Source: Bacillota bacterium
Lineage (GTDB): Bacteria; Bacillota; Clostridia; Acetivibrionales; DTU013
Assembly: GCA_023411575.1 (NCBI GenBank)
Contig: JAEYOP010000023.1
Span: 8,491-72,490 of the forward strand
Direction of reading: 5' to 3'
DNA length: 64,000 nucleotides
The notes under the pieces are model-generated. The model worked only from the letters and a program-made list of their open reading frames with translations, had not been told where the DNA came from and ran no database searches. The position numbers and the translations under genes were made by a program. Every line of letters begins with the position of its first letter. Position 1 is the stretch's first letter. Positions 8,948 to 16,776 of the stretch are shown piece by piece.

Positions 8948-10028
8948 CGAAAAGTCCTGCTGCTGTTCGGGTAACAGCTGCTGTGCCGGGGAATCCATAA
9001 GGCCGTACGACGGAAAGGATAAATGGGTAACGGGTGAAATTCATACTCCCAAGGGCATTGTGCCTGTAGCTTCAACGGATATTCGCTTCAAAGATATCCT
9101 CGGAGCGTGGAAAGTCCGCTGGGGCATAGGCAGGATGGATTACAAAATCGGTCCGGGGCTTTACGCCGTGGGCAAGCCCGATCACACCTCCCCCGTACTG
9201 GTCAGCGCAAACTACAAGCTGACGTTCGATGCCTTGAGGAAAGAGCTTTCGGGCTTAAATTGCTGGATTCTGATCCTCGATACAAAGGGTATCAATGTCT
9301 GGTGCGCCGCCGGGAAAGGGACGTTCGGAACGGATGAACTGGTGAATCGCATAACCAAAACCGGATTGTCCGGGATCCTATCGCACAGGACGCTGGTGCT
9401 GCCGCAGCTGGGCGCGCCCGGCGTGAGCGCCCATGAAGTGGCCAGGCGGACCGGCTTTTCGGTGGTTTACGGCCCCGTGAGAGCGCGGGACATAAAGGCT
9501 TTCCTTGAAGCCGGCTTCAACGCCACGGAAGAAATGCGCACCGTGAAATTCACGGCGTGGGATCGGTTGGTTCTCACCCCGATGGAGCTGACGGCCGCCG
9601 CAAAGATTTCGTTGATGGTTTTCGGAGTACTGTTCCTCATCAACCTGTTTGCGGCAAGGCCATTCGGGCTCGCGGATTTCATCGTTTACGCGGGCGCTGT
9701 GGTAACGGGAACTATTATTACCCCCGTACTTCTCCCCTTTATTCCCGGCAGGGCGTTCGCATGGAAGGGCTGGCTGCCGGGGCTCCTCTGGACGGCAGGG
9801 TTTGTTTGGCTGAACGGCTGGTTCTCTCCCGAATTTTTGCTGCTTGCCATAGGGTATCTGCTGTTATTGCCGTCCTTTTCGGCGTATCTGGCAATGAATT
9901 TCACAGGCTCGTCAACCTACACCTCCTTTTCCGGCGTTATCAAGGAAATGAAAGCGGCGGTGCCGCTCATTGCCCTTTCATCCGTTGCGGGAATTGTGCT
10001 GGTGTTGATAAAGAGCCTGTCGGCTTAA
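8940..10028 (+). CDS. hgcA: Mercury methylation corrinoid protein HgcA
   Basis: About 362 residues. HgcA carries a cobalamin cofactor and passes a methyl group to inorganic mercury. The N-terminal soluble domain carries the diagnostic cap-helix motif NVWCAAGK (about 119-126), whose Cys is the lower axial cobalt ligand, followed by GTFGT. Also present are VLPQLGAPGVSAHEVARRTGF and YGPVRARDIKAFL, shared with known HgcA. The C-terminal half has five membrane segments, as in the family. An unusual Cys-rich leader (CCCSGNSCC) precedes the domain. Start codons at 8931 (GTG), 8934 and 8940 are possible; the AAAGGA at 8924-8929 fits 8940 best. It overlaps arsR and is followed 12 bases later by hgcB. 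Confidence 0.95.
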   Translation: MSNEKSCCCSGNSCCAGESIRPYDGKDKWVTGEIHTPKGIVPVASTDIRFKDILGAWKVRWGIGRMDYKIGPGLYAVGKPDHTSPVLVSANYKLTFDALRKELSGLNCWILILDTKGINVWCAAGKGTFGTDELVNRITKTGLSGILSHRTLVLPQLGAPGVSAHEVARRTGFSVVYGPVRARDIKAFLEAGFNATEEMRTVKFTAWDRLVLTPMELTAAAKISLMVFGVLFLINLFAARPFGLADFIVYAGAVVTGTIITPVLLPFIPGRAFAWKGWLPGLLWTAGFVWLNGWFSPEFLLLAIGYLLLLPSFSAYLAMNFTGSSTYTSFSGVIKEMKAAVPLIALSSVAGIVLVLIKSLSA

Positions 10029-10040
10029 AAGGAGGGTGCT

Positions 10041-10325
10041 ATGAAGCACAAATACCTGAAGGATGTCGCAACGCTCCGGCTGTCGGTTGAAAAATGCATC
10101 GGCTGCGGAAGATGCGCGGAGGTTTGCCCTCATGGAGTGTTCAAGGTGGACGAAAGAAAAGCGCGGATAAGAGATAGGAACCTGTGTATGGAATGCGGCG
10201 CTTGTGCGAAAAATTGCCCTGCAAACGCCATCTCTGTTGACTCCGGAGTGGGATGCGCCGCTGCCGTGATAACGGGCTGGCTTACGGGAAGCGAACCAAG
10301 CTGTGGCTGCTCCGAAACAACATGA
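10041..10325 (+). CDS. hgcB: Mercury methylation ferredoxin HgcB
   Basis: 94 residues. There are two [4Fe-4S] motifs, CIGCGRCAEVCP and CMECGACAKNCP, then a lone Cys (VGCAAA) and a C-terminal Cys pair (SCGCS). This full cysteine pattern is that of HgcB, which is thought to reduce the cobalt of HgcA and to handle mercury through the extra cysteines. An AGGAGG-type site lies upstream (aaaaggagggtgct). It directly follows hgcA, and its stop overlaps the arsC start (ATGA). Confidence 0.95.
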   Translation: MKHKYLKDVATLRLSVEKCIGCGRCAEVCPHGVFKVDERKARIRDRNLCMECGACAKNCPANAISVDSGVGCAAAVITGWLTGSEPSCGCSETT

Positions 10326-10735
10326 CAAAGATTGCCTTCATTTGTATTCATAACTCCTGCCGCAGCCAGATTGCGGAAGCGTTGGGCCGGCACCTCGCCG
10401 GCGATGTGTTTGAAAGCTATTCGGCAGGAACGGAAACCAAGCCGCGGATCAATCCGGATGCCGTCCGCCTGATGAAACAGCTTTATGGGATCGATATGGA
10501 GAAAACGCAGCGTCCAAAGCTGCTTTCCGAAATTCCCCCGGTTGATGTTGTGGTTACAATGGGCTGTAATGTCACCTGCCCATACCTCCCCGGCACGCAC
10601 CGGGAAGACTGGGGATTGGCCGACCCGACCGGAAAAAGCGATGAAGAATTCATCGCTGTCATACGCGAGATAGAAGGCAAGATAAAACAGCTTGCAGACA
10701 GGGTCCGTTGTTTTTGCTATTTTCTGACGAGTTAG
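10322..10735 (+). CDS. arsC: Arsenate reductase, low-molecular-weight phosphatase type
   Basis: About 137 residues. The N-terminal loop CIHNSCRSQIAEAL is the Cys-x5-Arg active site of thioredoxin-coupled ArsC. The redox pair is in MGCNVTCPYLPG, and DWGLADPTGKSDEEF is the conserved acid region. The enzyme reduces arsenate to arsenite in the cytoplasm. The start at 10322 overlaps the hgcB stop by four bases, so it is translated as part of the arsR-hgcAB transcript; the longer upstream reading lies inside hgcB. Its last nine residues (RCFCYFLTS) look unlike the family and its stop overlaps the convergent vapC stop. Confidence 0.9.
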   Translation: MTKIAFICIHNSCRSQIAEALGRHLAGDVFESYSAGTETKPRINPDAVRLMKQLYGIDMEKTQRPKLLSEIPPVDVVVTMGCNVTCPYLPGTHREDWGLADPTGKSDEEFIAVIREIEGKIKQLADRVRCFCYFLTS

Positions 10736-11136
10736 GAATTAACCCAGTTTTCGAGTCCAAGACCTTCTACTCTCTCGAATTCGCGGGTATTATTAGTGAC
10801 AATGATGAGTCCTTTGGCCTTTGCATGGGCCGCGATCAACATATCCATAGTTCCAATCGGAGTTCCTTGCCGTCGCAGTGCCGTGCAAATTTGCCCGTAT
10901 TCTACGGCTGCTTCGTCGTCAAATGGCAAGATGTCCGCAATAGAAAGAAATTGATTCAAGGCAAGTAAATTTTTTTCCGGGTAAGCGCTTGCTTCTACGC
11001 CATGCATGAGTTCGGCAAGCGTAATGGCGGAAATAGCAATCCCGTTGCAAAGGTTTGAACGGAGATTTATCAGCACATTTTCCGGCCTTTTTTTAATAAG
11101 GTACACACAAATATTGGTGTCCAGCATGTATTTCAT
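10732..11136 (-). CDS. vapC: VapC toxin, PIN-domain ribonuclease
   Basis: 134 residues with the PIN fold: MLDTNICVYLIKKRP carries the first acidic ligand, ITLAELMHGVE the second, and GTMDMLIAAHAKA the third, with LIIVTNNTREF near the end. VapC proteins cut tRNA or rRNA and are held inactive by VapB. The start overlaps the vapB stop by four bases (ATGA). The 3' end overlaps the convergent arsC gene. Confidence 0.9.
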   Translation of the reverse strand: MKYMLDTNICVYLIKKRPENVLINLRSNLCNGIAISAITLAELMHGVEASAYPEKNLLALNQFLSIADILPFDDEAAVEYGQICTALRRQGTPIGTMDMLIAAHAKAKGLIIVTNNTREFERVEGLGLENWVNS

Positions 11137-11363
11137 AACTTCTCCCTCGGTGCTTGAATCCCCTGAATCCGACCGTCCGCAAAAAAATCGTCCGTAAAAC
11201 CATCAAGACCGTTGAGAAAGGTTTCCCATACATGCTCTTTTGGAAATAACATCACCGCGTCGCCCACTTTTTTAACATAGACTTCGCTGCCTGAAAAACG
11301 GCATTCTTTCGGCAGCCGGACAGCCTGGCTCTGCCCATTGACAAATAATTTCGCAGTCTCCAC
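11133..11363 (-). CDS. vapB: VapB antitoxin
   Basis: About 76 residues. VETAKLFVNGQSQAVRLPKE is the AbrB-like swapped-hairpin DNA-binding domain of VapB, followed by a C-terminal tail that would clasp VapC. The start is taken as GTG at 11363 because GAGGTG (11371-11376 on the complement) lies seven bases upstream and because family members begin here. The longer reading from 11423 would run through the promoter. Two palindromes in that promoter suggest autorepression by the VapBC complex. Confidence 0.85.
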   Translation of the reverse strand: METAKLFVNGQSQAVRLPKECRFSGSEVYVKKVGDAVMLFPKEHVWETFLNGLDGFTDDFFADGRIQGIQAPREKL

Positions 11364-11381
11364 TTTTATCACCTCACTAAT

Positions 11382-11411
11382 AGTATATACTACAGTATAT
11401 ACTATTGTCAA
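11382..11411 (-). promoter_or_regulatory. vapBC promoter with twin palindromes
   Basis: On the minus strand TTGACA (11411-11406) is followed after about 18 bases by TATACT. The -10 region and spacer are covered by two copies of the perfect palindrome AGTATATACT (11382-11391 and 11394-11403), spaced 12 bases centre to centre. This is the expected layout for cooperative autorepression by VapBC. Confidence 0.65.
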
Positions 11412-11442
11412 GATTTTATGCATCGGTGTCGTTGGAATTGGC

Positions 11443-11520
11443 TTAACCGTTTTTATAAAATTCCTGCATTTCCATTGCGATAAAGCGGGTGATCATTTCC
11501 CTGTACAGGGCTTCTACCAT
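11443..11520 (-). pseudogene. Short C-terminal gene remnant
   Basis: An open stretch reads MVEALYREMITRFIAMEMQEFYKNG then stop, and the same frame stays open a little upstream (YIIGANPN). It looks like the tail of a longer protein, with no ribosome site or full domain. I do not recognise the parent gene. Confidence 0.25.
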
Positions 11521-11557
11521 ATTCGGATTCGCTCCAATTATATATGTTCGAGAGAAC

Positions 11558-11586
11558 CAAAAAACCCGCCGTTTTTTCCGACGAGT
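11558..11586 (-). terminator. Rho-independent terminator after the BlaR1-like gene
   Basis: On the minus strand ACTCGTCG and CGGCGGGT form an eight-base stem (with G-T pairs) around GAAAAAA, followed by a run of six T. It lies about 45 bases past the stop of the M56 gene. Confidence 0.6.
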
Positions 11587-11628
11587 TCAGGTTTGGACAG
11601 TGCTCATCTGCGTTTTTGCATGCAGAGA

Positions 11629-13941
11629 TCATTCGGACAACTTTCGGTTGGAAACCGCATGTTCGCTGTATTTGTTCAACTTCGTCTCAAGGCTGTCGCC
11701 GGCCTTAAAAAGCTCCGGGAACCCGTCCAGCCAGGAGTATTTTTCAAAGAACGGCTCTGCCGGCGACGGGCCAAAGCTCCAGTATCCGCCGTCGCTGCTG
11801 ACGAGCAGGGTACTCTTCTTTAAAAGCGCGTTTACTTCGTCGGCGAAATCAACCATCTTGCGCGCGTCAAGCTCTTTTGCCCCGTTTATGTCAAACTCAA
11901 GGGTTTTTGTTTGAAATACTTTCTCCTTTACGCCCTCTTCCGGTGAGAAAAGAGAAAGGGTATAGGTACAATACCCCTGATACATCGAGGGGTTGTACCG
12001 GAGGAGATATTGCCTGCCGTCAAGCTCCGTGAGAAACAGCTGATCCCAGCCCGCGTGTGCTGTGTTCAGTTCTTCCTTCCAAAGCTCGTTTCCGCTGCCG
12101 TCCCGGACGAGAAGCGTCACCCCGAAAGTTGTTTCCATCTGAGATTTATCAAGGTAAATCGATTCATCCTTCCCGTCCTGATTGACGTCGGCCTGAGCTA
12201 TCAGCTCTTCTGCTGCAGATGATCCGACAACGTGCGGGACAAGCCCCTGAGTGTCCCCGCCGGTGCCAACGCTCTTGGTTGTTTCATCTGAAGAGGATGG
12301 GAGCAGTTCGGCGGATGGCGCTTCCGTATTTTCCTTCCAGTGCCATGTCATCCCGCCATCTTCCGTCACGAGATATAGGATGGAGATAAAATTGGCGCCG
12401 CTGTCATAAAGCTCAATTGGGTAGCTTCCGGACTCCCCAATGAAAGCAGGAACAAGCGGCATCATCTTACATTCCTTCAAATAATCAGGGATATCCACCG
12501 TCATCCGTTCCCATGTTTTTCCACCGTCAAGGGTACGGCTTATCTCGGGACCCTGGTCAAAAAAGTAGCGGTAGCTCATAAAGCCGACTTTTGAAGAGGC
12601 AAAACCGGCACCGGTCACTGTTCCGGTATACATCCCATTCTTGTTGCCAATCCACCAGCTCTTTCCGCCGTCCATGGAAGTGCAAACATTGGCGTTTCCC
12701 GTCCCCAGGGAGGGTCCGGTGCAGACCACCGCCCAAGTAAAGTCATTAATAGAGCCGCAGTAGATGCCGACATCCATCCAACCAGGCTGCCAGTTTGGCT
12801 CTGTGCGGTCGCTTGCAGGAAATTGATCAAATACCGACCATGGCAGACTCATAATATAGGTTCCGCCCTTTTCCGTGTAAACGTCAAAGGTATCAACGTC
12901 CGCGTCTTTCACATATCCCACAAATGGCCCGGTTCCTTCTGCTGACGCAACCGAAGTATCTGTCGCGGCTGGGTTCGTGAGCAAAGTAAATCCTGCGGCG
13001 ATTATAATGACGACCGCCACGGCCAATATCCAGAACGCGGGCTTTTTATAGCTCAGCACATTTTTGATGCGCTTCTTGATGTTCCCTTCGCCGAACGCAA
13101 GGGGGCTGCCATTGATAAGGCGCCGACCGGCTGCCAGGGATAGCAGGGATGTCGAATACACCCCTTTAATCCCGTCGCCCATCTCCTTCAGAACCCTCTC
13201 GTCGCAGGACATTTCCATGTCCCTGACGCAGCATATAAACGCCACCCACACAAGCGGATTGAACCAGTGTACGGCCAGTGCAAGAAAGGCAAGCATCTTG
13301 ATTATATGGTCAAGCCGCCGTATATGGGTCTTCTCATGCAGTATGATATAGCTTTGTTCCTGTTCCGGCAGGGTTGACGGCAGATAGATTTTCGGGCGGA
13401 TCACACCGATCACGAAGGGCGAAGCGATATGGTCGGCCATATATATGTTATCGCGCAGACGCACTGCGCCGACGAGCTTTCCATGCAGGCGTATTAAAGA
13501 CGCCGCACTGTATAGGAGCATAGCGGCAACGCCGAACAGCCAAAGCATAGTAGCAGCCGACATTGGCAGTTCAGGCGGGTCGGCGTCAAGCTGCTCCCGA
13601 CCTTGCGGCAAGCTGCCGTTAATGGCTTCGTTGACTCCCGGAACCAGCAAATCAACTTGCGGGGACTCCGTGTGAACAATATCTGTGGGGATGTAGCCAA
13701 TACTGCTGTAAGCACTATTGGTTGTAGACATGGCTGGCGCGTGAAAAAAGCCTATCAGCGAAAGCTCGGACGAAAACGACACAGGGCATACAAGTCGGAA
13801 CAATACGACCGCCCAAAGCGTGTAAGAAAAAATCTTCGGCGCTTTTTTCAGCAGCAAACGGGCAATCAGCACGAGAACGGTAACGATTCCGGCTGTGAGG
13901 CTCATATTGATAATCTCAGGCAGCAGCGTATATGTCCACAT
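11629..13941 (-). CDS. BlaR1/MecR1-like M56 metallopeptidase with Asp-box sensor domain
   Basis: 770 residues. The N-terminal part has membrane segments near residues 13-31, 40-55 and 130-150, and then the zinc-protease motif HEKTH (202-206) of the M56 family. Another membrane segment lies at about 300-320. In BlaR1 the outside part is a penicillin-binding sensor. Here the roughly 440 residues outside instead contain Asp-box repeats (TSMDGGKSWWIG, SRTLDGGKTWERM, TEDGGMTWHW) and an FG-GAP-like ADVNQDGKDESIYLD segment. It starts one base inside the stop of the BlaI-like gene, so the pair probably forms a signal-protease/repressor switch. The ligand is unknown and unlikely to be a beta-lactam. 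Confidence 0.85.
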   Translation of the reverse strand: MWTYTLLPEIINMSLTAGIVTVLVLIARLLLKKAPKIFSYTLWAVVLFRLVCPVSFSSELSLIGFFHAPAMSTTNSAYSSIGYIPTDIVHTESPQVDLLVPGVNEAINGSLPQGREQLDADPPELPMSAATMLWLFGVAAMLLYSAASLIRLHGKLVGAVRLRDNIYMADHIASPFVIGVIRPKIYLPSTLPEQEQSYIILHEKTHIRRLDHIIKMLAFLALAVHWFNPLVWVAFICCVRDMEMSCDERVLKEMGDGIKGVYSTSLLSLAAGRRLINGSPLAFGEGNIKKRIKNVLSYKKPAFWILAVAVVIIIAAGFTLLTNPAATDTSVASAEGTGPFVGYVKDADVDTFDVYTEKGGTYIMSLPWSVFDQFPASDRTEPNWQPGWMDVGIYCGSINDFTWAVVCTGPSLGTGNANVCTSMDGGKSWWIGNKNGMYTGTVTGAGFASSKVGFMSYRYFFDQGPEISRTLDGGKTWERMTVDIPDYLKECKMMPLVPAFIGESGSYPIELYDSGANFISILYLVTEDGGMTWHWKENTEAPSAELLPSSSDETTKSVGTGGDTQGLVPHVVGSSAAEELIAQADVNQDGKDESIYLDKSQMETTFGVTLLVRDGSGNELWKEELNTAHAGWDQLFLTELDGRQYLLRYNPSMYQGYCTYTLSLFSPEEGVKEKVFQTKTLEFDINGAKELDARKMVDFADEVNALLKKSTLLVSSDGGYWSFGPSPAEPFFEKYSWLDGFPELFKAGDSLETKLNKYSEHAVSNRKLSE

Positions 13942-14306
13942 CAGAATTCACCCCGCTTTTCATCAATAAGCCTTTGCAGTTCGCCTATTTCTTTTTCGGA
14001 CAGCTTTTTTCGCATGGTAAATGCCGTCAGAAACTGCGGAAGCGACCCATCGAAAGTCTCCTCAACAAACTTTTCGCTTTGCAGGGCGTTGAACTCCTGT
14101 TTGCTCATCAAAGCAGAAACCATGCCGTCCTTATTCTGAAAGATACGCCGGTCGCAAAGCCGGCGCAGCATTGTGTAAGTAGTCGACTTTTTCCAGCTAA
14201 GCTCTTTTTCGCACAGCTTTACAAGCTCCCCGGAGGAAATGGGCTCATTGTCCCACATAAGCTCGGCGAACCTTGTCTCCATGACGCCTAATTTGTAGTC
14301 TTCCAT
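13941..14306 (-). CDS. BlaI/MecI-family transcriptional repressor
   Basis: About 121 residues. The winged helix is seen in LGVMETRFAELMWDNEPISS and KKSTTYTMLRRLCDRR, followed by the dimerisation part. BlaI repressors are cleaved after signalling by an M56 protease, here the coupled gene downstream. The start at 14306 is chosen because AGGGG lies just upstream; the longer 157-residue reading would cross the nested inverted repeats. Confidence 0.88.
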   Translation of the reverse strand: MEDYKLGVMETRFAELMWDNEPISSGELVKLCEKELSWKKSTTYTMLRRLCDRRIFQNKDGMVSALMSKQEFNALQSEKFVEETFDGSLPQFLTAFTMRKKLSEKEIGELQRLIDEKRGEF

Positions 14307-14321
14307 ACGATCGCCCCTTGA

Positions 14322-14364
14322 GTCTAATATCATTAAACCTAATTCGAGTTTAATCCCGTTAGAC
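14322..14364 (-). promoter_or_regulatory. Nested inverted repeats upstream of the BlaI-like gene
   Basis: ATTAAAC (14332-14338) and GTTTAAT (14348-14354) form an inner dyad. GTCTAAT (14322-14328) and GTTAGAC (14358-14364) form an outer, nearly perfect dyad with the same centre. It sits just before the blaI-like start and is a likely autoregulatory operator. Confidence 0.55.
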
Positions 14365-14506
14365 CAAAAAGTCAATAACATTTTAAGTTTGGAAATATAT
14401 CTTACCACTGCCATGCACTAAACAGCCGATCTATGAATTTGGCTCGCCGAATGCCGTCGTAGTCGCTTGCAAAGTTCCGGGTCCCGCCTTGCCGATATTG
14501 ACTGTG

Positions 14507-15388
14507 TTATGCCATGCTGTCCGGTTCTGGGACAGGTTTCCCATCCGGCAATATTGCTCTGAGGAGCATATGCATCTCGTCGAACCCCGATGCGCGGATA
14601 TGAATGCGTTTTCCAAGACGGGCTGCGAGATTAAAGGCAAATTCTTCACAGGCATCCTTGTTGTACAGTTGAATGGTGCTTATTCTTATCAAATCCAGGC
14701 CCTGGCGTTCAAGCATGGCCGACCGCATCAAATCTTTACCCTGCTCCAGCGGACTGTTGTGATAGGCAAAGCTATCGTATTCGATTGCCAGTTTTGCCTG
14801 CTTGTAATACAAATCCACAAAACAGCGCTTCTGACCAAGGCGTTTGCTCCTCTCGTCTTTCAGCTTTATCTCATGATTAAAAACGGCATGATCAAGTCCG
14901 TAACCCCCCAGGGCATGCGGCAACGTAAGAATCATATAGGCCATCGATTCCATGATGCTTGCGGAACCGTTTTGTATGTACTTCAATGCCCGCTCGGCTT
15001 TGCGATGTCCCCGATGCCCCGACGTCTTCGCAAGAAACGCCTTGAGCTTTCGCTTTGTTGTGATCGCCTCGGAAGGTTGACCAGGTGGATGAGAACACAG
15101 CTGAAGGCCCAAAAGGATGAGCCGATGGATGCTTAATTTGCGCGCAAGCTCCAAAAACAGCAATTCCGGTGACGCAACCATTGTACCGTTTCGTGCCACT
15201 ACCGCACCGGCAGGCAGAGCAAGCCCGCACGAATGAACTCTCCGCCCATTAACGCGGAACCTCGCTTCGTGTTCGAAAACCGTTCGATCGTTCGAGGCTG
15301 CTTTTGTGATTTCAGAGCCAAGCGCAGCTTCAATATACGGGATGTTCCAAATAGCGGCAGCCGAAAAATGACTCAAATACTCATTCAT
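14507..15388 (-). CDS. Hypothetical protein, possibly AbiEi/DUF559-like
   Basis: About 293 residues. The N-terminal third reads like an AbiEi-type domain (SPELLFLELARKLSIHRLILLGLQLC). The C-terminal third reads like a Vsr/DUF559 nuclease-like fold: RCFVDLYYKQAKLAIEYDSFAYH with an acidic residue after the second strand, then LERQGLDLIRISTIQLYN. I do not see a full catalytic set I can name. The start at 15388 has GGGAG upstream; the longer reading adds 51 residues without a ribosome site. Neighbours give no clear job. It could be an abortive-infection or toxin-antitoxin component. Confidence 0.45.
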   Translation of the reverse strand: MNEYLSHFSAAAIWNIPYIEAALGSEITKAASNDRTVFEHEARFRVNGRRVHSCGLALPAGAVVARNGTMVASPELLFLELARKLSIHRLILLGLQLCSHPPGQPSEAITTKRKLKAFLAKTSGHRGHRKAERALKYIQNGSASIMESMAYMILTLPHALGGYGLDHAVFNHEIKLKDERSKRLGQKRCFVDLYYKQAKLAIEYDSFAYHNSPLEQGKDLMRSAMLERQGLDLIRISTIQLYNKDACEEFAFNLAARLGKRIHIRASGFDEMHMLLRAILPDGKPVPEPDSMA

Positions 15389-15585
15389 AAATATATGCTC
15401 CCACAAACTATAGCTAAACTGTAACACACTGTACAAATTTTCAAGTTTGGGCCAGAAACTCACATTGCCGATAGAGTTTATTGGCCTTAACCGGGCAAAT
15501 TTTCCGGTTTGAACCATAAAATTCGTAATTTGGGGGTGCAATGTGGCCCATACCTGAAATTTTGCACACTCCTCCGTAAGTATTA

Positions 15586-16776
15586 TTAATATCTAGCCGG
15601 CGTATAGCCGGTTTTGCGTACCAACTCCTGCCCCTGAGGAGACAAAATCCACTCTATTAAGGTTTTCATATTGCCTTTTGGCTCACCGTTTGTAACGGCA
15701 TAAAAGTTAGCAGTAAACGGATAGCTCTTGTTTGCGATCGTCTCATTTGACGGATAAACGCCATCTATCGCCAATATTTTTGCATCGGAATTCGGGTACA
15801 TCACCGTCGCATAATATCGGTATGAATATCCAATCGCGGGCTGAACGCCGTGCCACTTAACAGAAACCTGCTTCATCATGCTGCCTGTTCCAGTCAGACT
15901 GTTATCGGGGAGCGGTTGCGGTTTTTGTATGGGCAGACCGTGCATGATGTTTTGCAGGCCGGTTTGACTGCCGCTTCCCTCAGGGCGCTGAAAGGCGATA
16001 ATCTTTCCTCCCTCATTCCAACCGAAGGTCCGCCAGTACGCAGTTTTACCAGAGTAAATGTTTTTCAGTTGTTGATAGGATAGTCCCTCTATCGGATTGT
16101 TTTTCCCAGCGAGAAACACGAACGCCTCCCGCCCGATCGGGGTAAACACCAGCTCCACGCCTGCATCTTTCGCAGCCTGCTTTTGCTTTTCGGACGCACC
16201 CGCCACAAAAATGATGTCGCAATCGCCGGCGATAATCCGCTTGTATGCGTTCTGCGTATTGGTGCAAAGTGCAATATCCTTCGTATAATTCTCCCTATCG
16301 TATACAGCGTTCACAAATGCCGCATAAACAGGGTAGAGGGCGGTTGCGCCATCGAGCGTAGGTAAATCTTCGGATATTGTCACCGATGCTGCACCTGGCA
16401 GTTCAGCCGTTTGTGTGTCTTCGGCAAAAGGCGTATACACTGTGAGGTCTGGTGAAGTCAAGTCGGGAGCGGGCATTTTTGCCAGCGGAAACCAGTTTCC
16501 TGTTATCGACGGGGTAAACAACAGCACCCAAATTACACTCAAGACGGCGATGACGATTGTTGAGATTTCTGCATCCTTGTGGCATTTCCACACCAACGCA
16601 ATCAAAAATCCTGTTGCACCCGTGAGTAGAATAAGCGGAGCTGCGCCGATAATATTGTCCACTGCATCGAGTTGACTTAAGTATTCTAAACTATGCATGA
16701 TGCAGCTGTACATTGTGACTAATCCTGCCGTCAGGACAAACCGAAGAATAAACCGCACGCCCTTTTTTACATCCAT
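15586..16776 (-). CDS. Membrane-anchored PstS-like substrate-binding protein
   Basis: About 396 residues. Three membrane segments occupy the first 110 or so residues (FILRFVLTAGLVTMY, IGAAPLILLTGATGFLIALVW, ISTIVIAVLSVIWVLLF). A periplasmic-binding-type domain follows, with LPTLDGATALYPVYAAF, DCDIIFVAGASEKQ, EAFVFLAGKNNPIEGLS, RPEGSGSQTGLQ and GQELVRKTGYTP, as in PstS-type phosphate-binding proteins. No pstCAB genes are adjacent, so it may be a sensor instead of a transport subunit. It overlaps the upstream membrane protein by ten bases. The start at 16776 is chosen for position after that gene. Confidence 0.75.
   Translation of the reverse strand: MDVKKGVRFILRFVLTAGLVTMYSCIMHSLEYLSQLDAVDNIIGAAPLILLTGATGFLIALVWKCHKDAEISTIVIAVLSVIWVLLFTPSITGNWFPLAKMPAPDLTSPDLTVYTPFAEDTQTAELPGAASVTISEDLPTLDGATALYPVYAAFVNAVYDRENYTKDIALCTNTQNAYKRIIAGDCDIIFVAGASEKQKQAAKDAGVELVFTPIGREAFVFLAGKNNPIEGLSYQQLKNIYSGKTAYWRTFGWNEGGKIIAFQRPEGSGSQTGLQNIMHGLPIQKPQPLPDNSLTGTGSMMKQVSVKWHGVQPAIGYSYRYYATVMYPNSDAKILAIDGVYPSNETIANKSYPFTANFYAVTNGEPKGNMKTLIEWILSPQGQELVRKTGYTPARY

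Noticed and set aside
8940..10028. Corrinoid iron-sulfur protein of the acetyl-CoA pathway (CFeSP)
   Set aside because: The NVWCAAGK cap helix and five C-terminal membrane segments, with hgcB next door, define HgcA.
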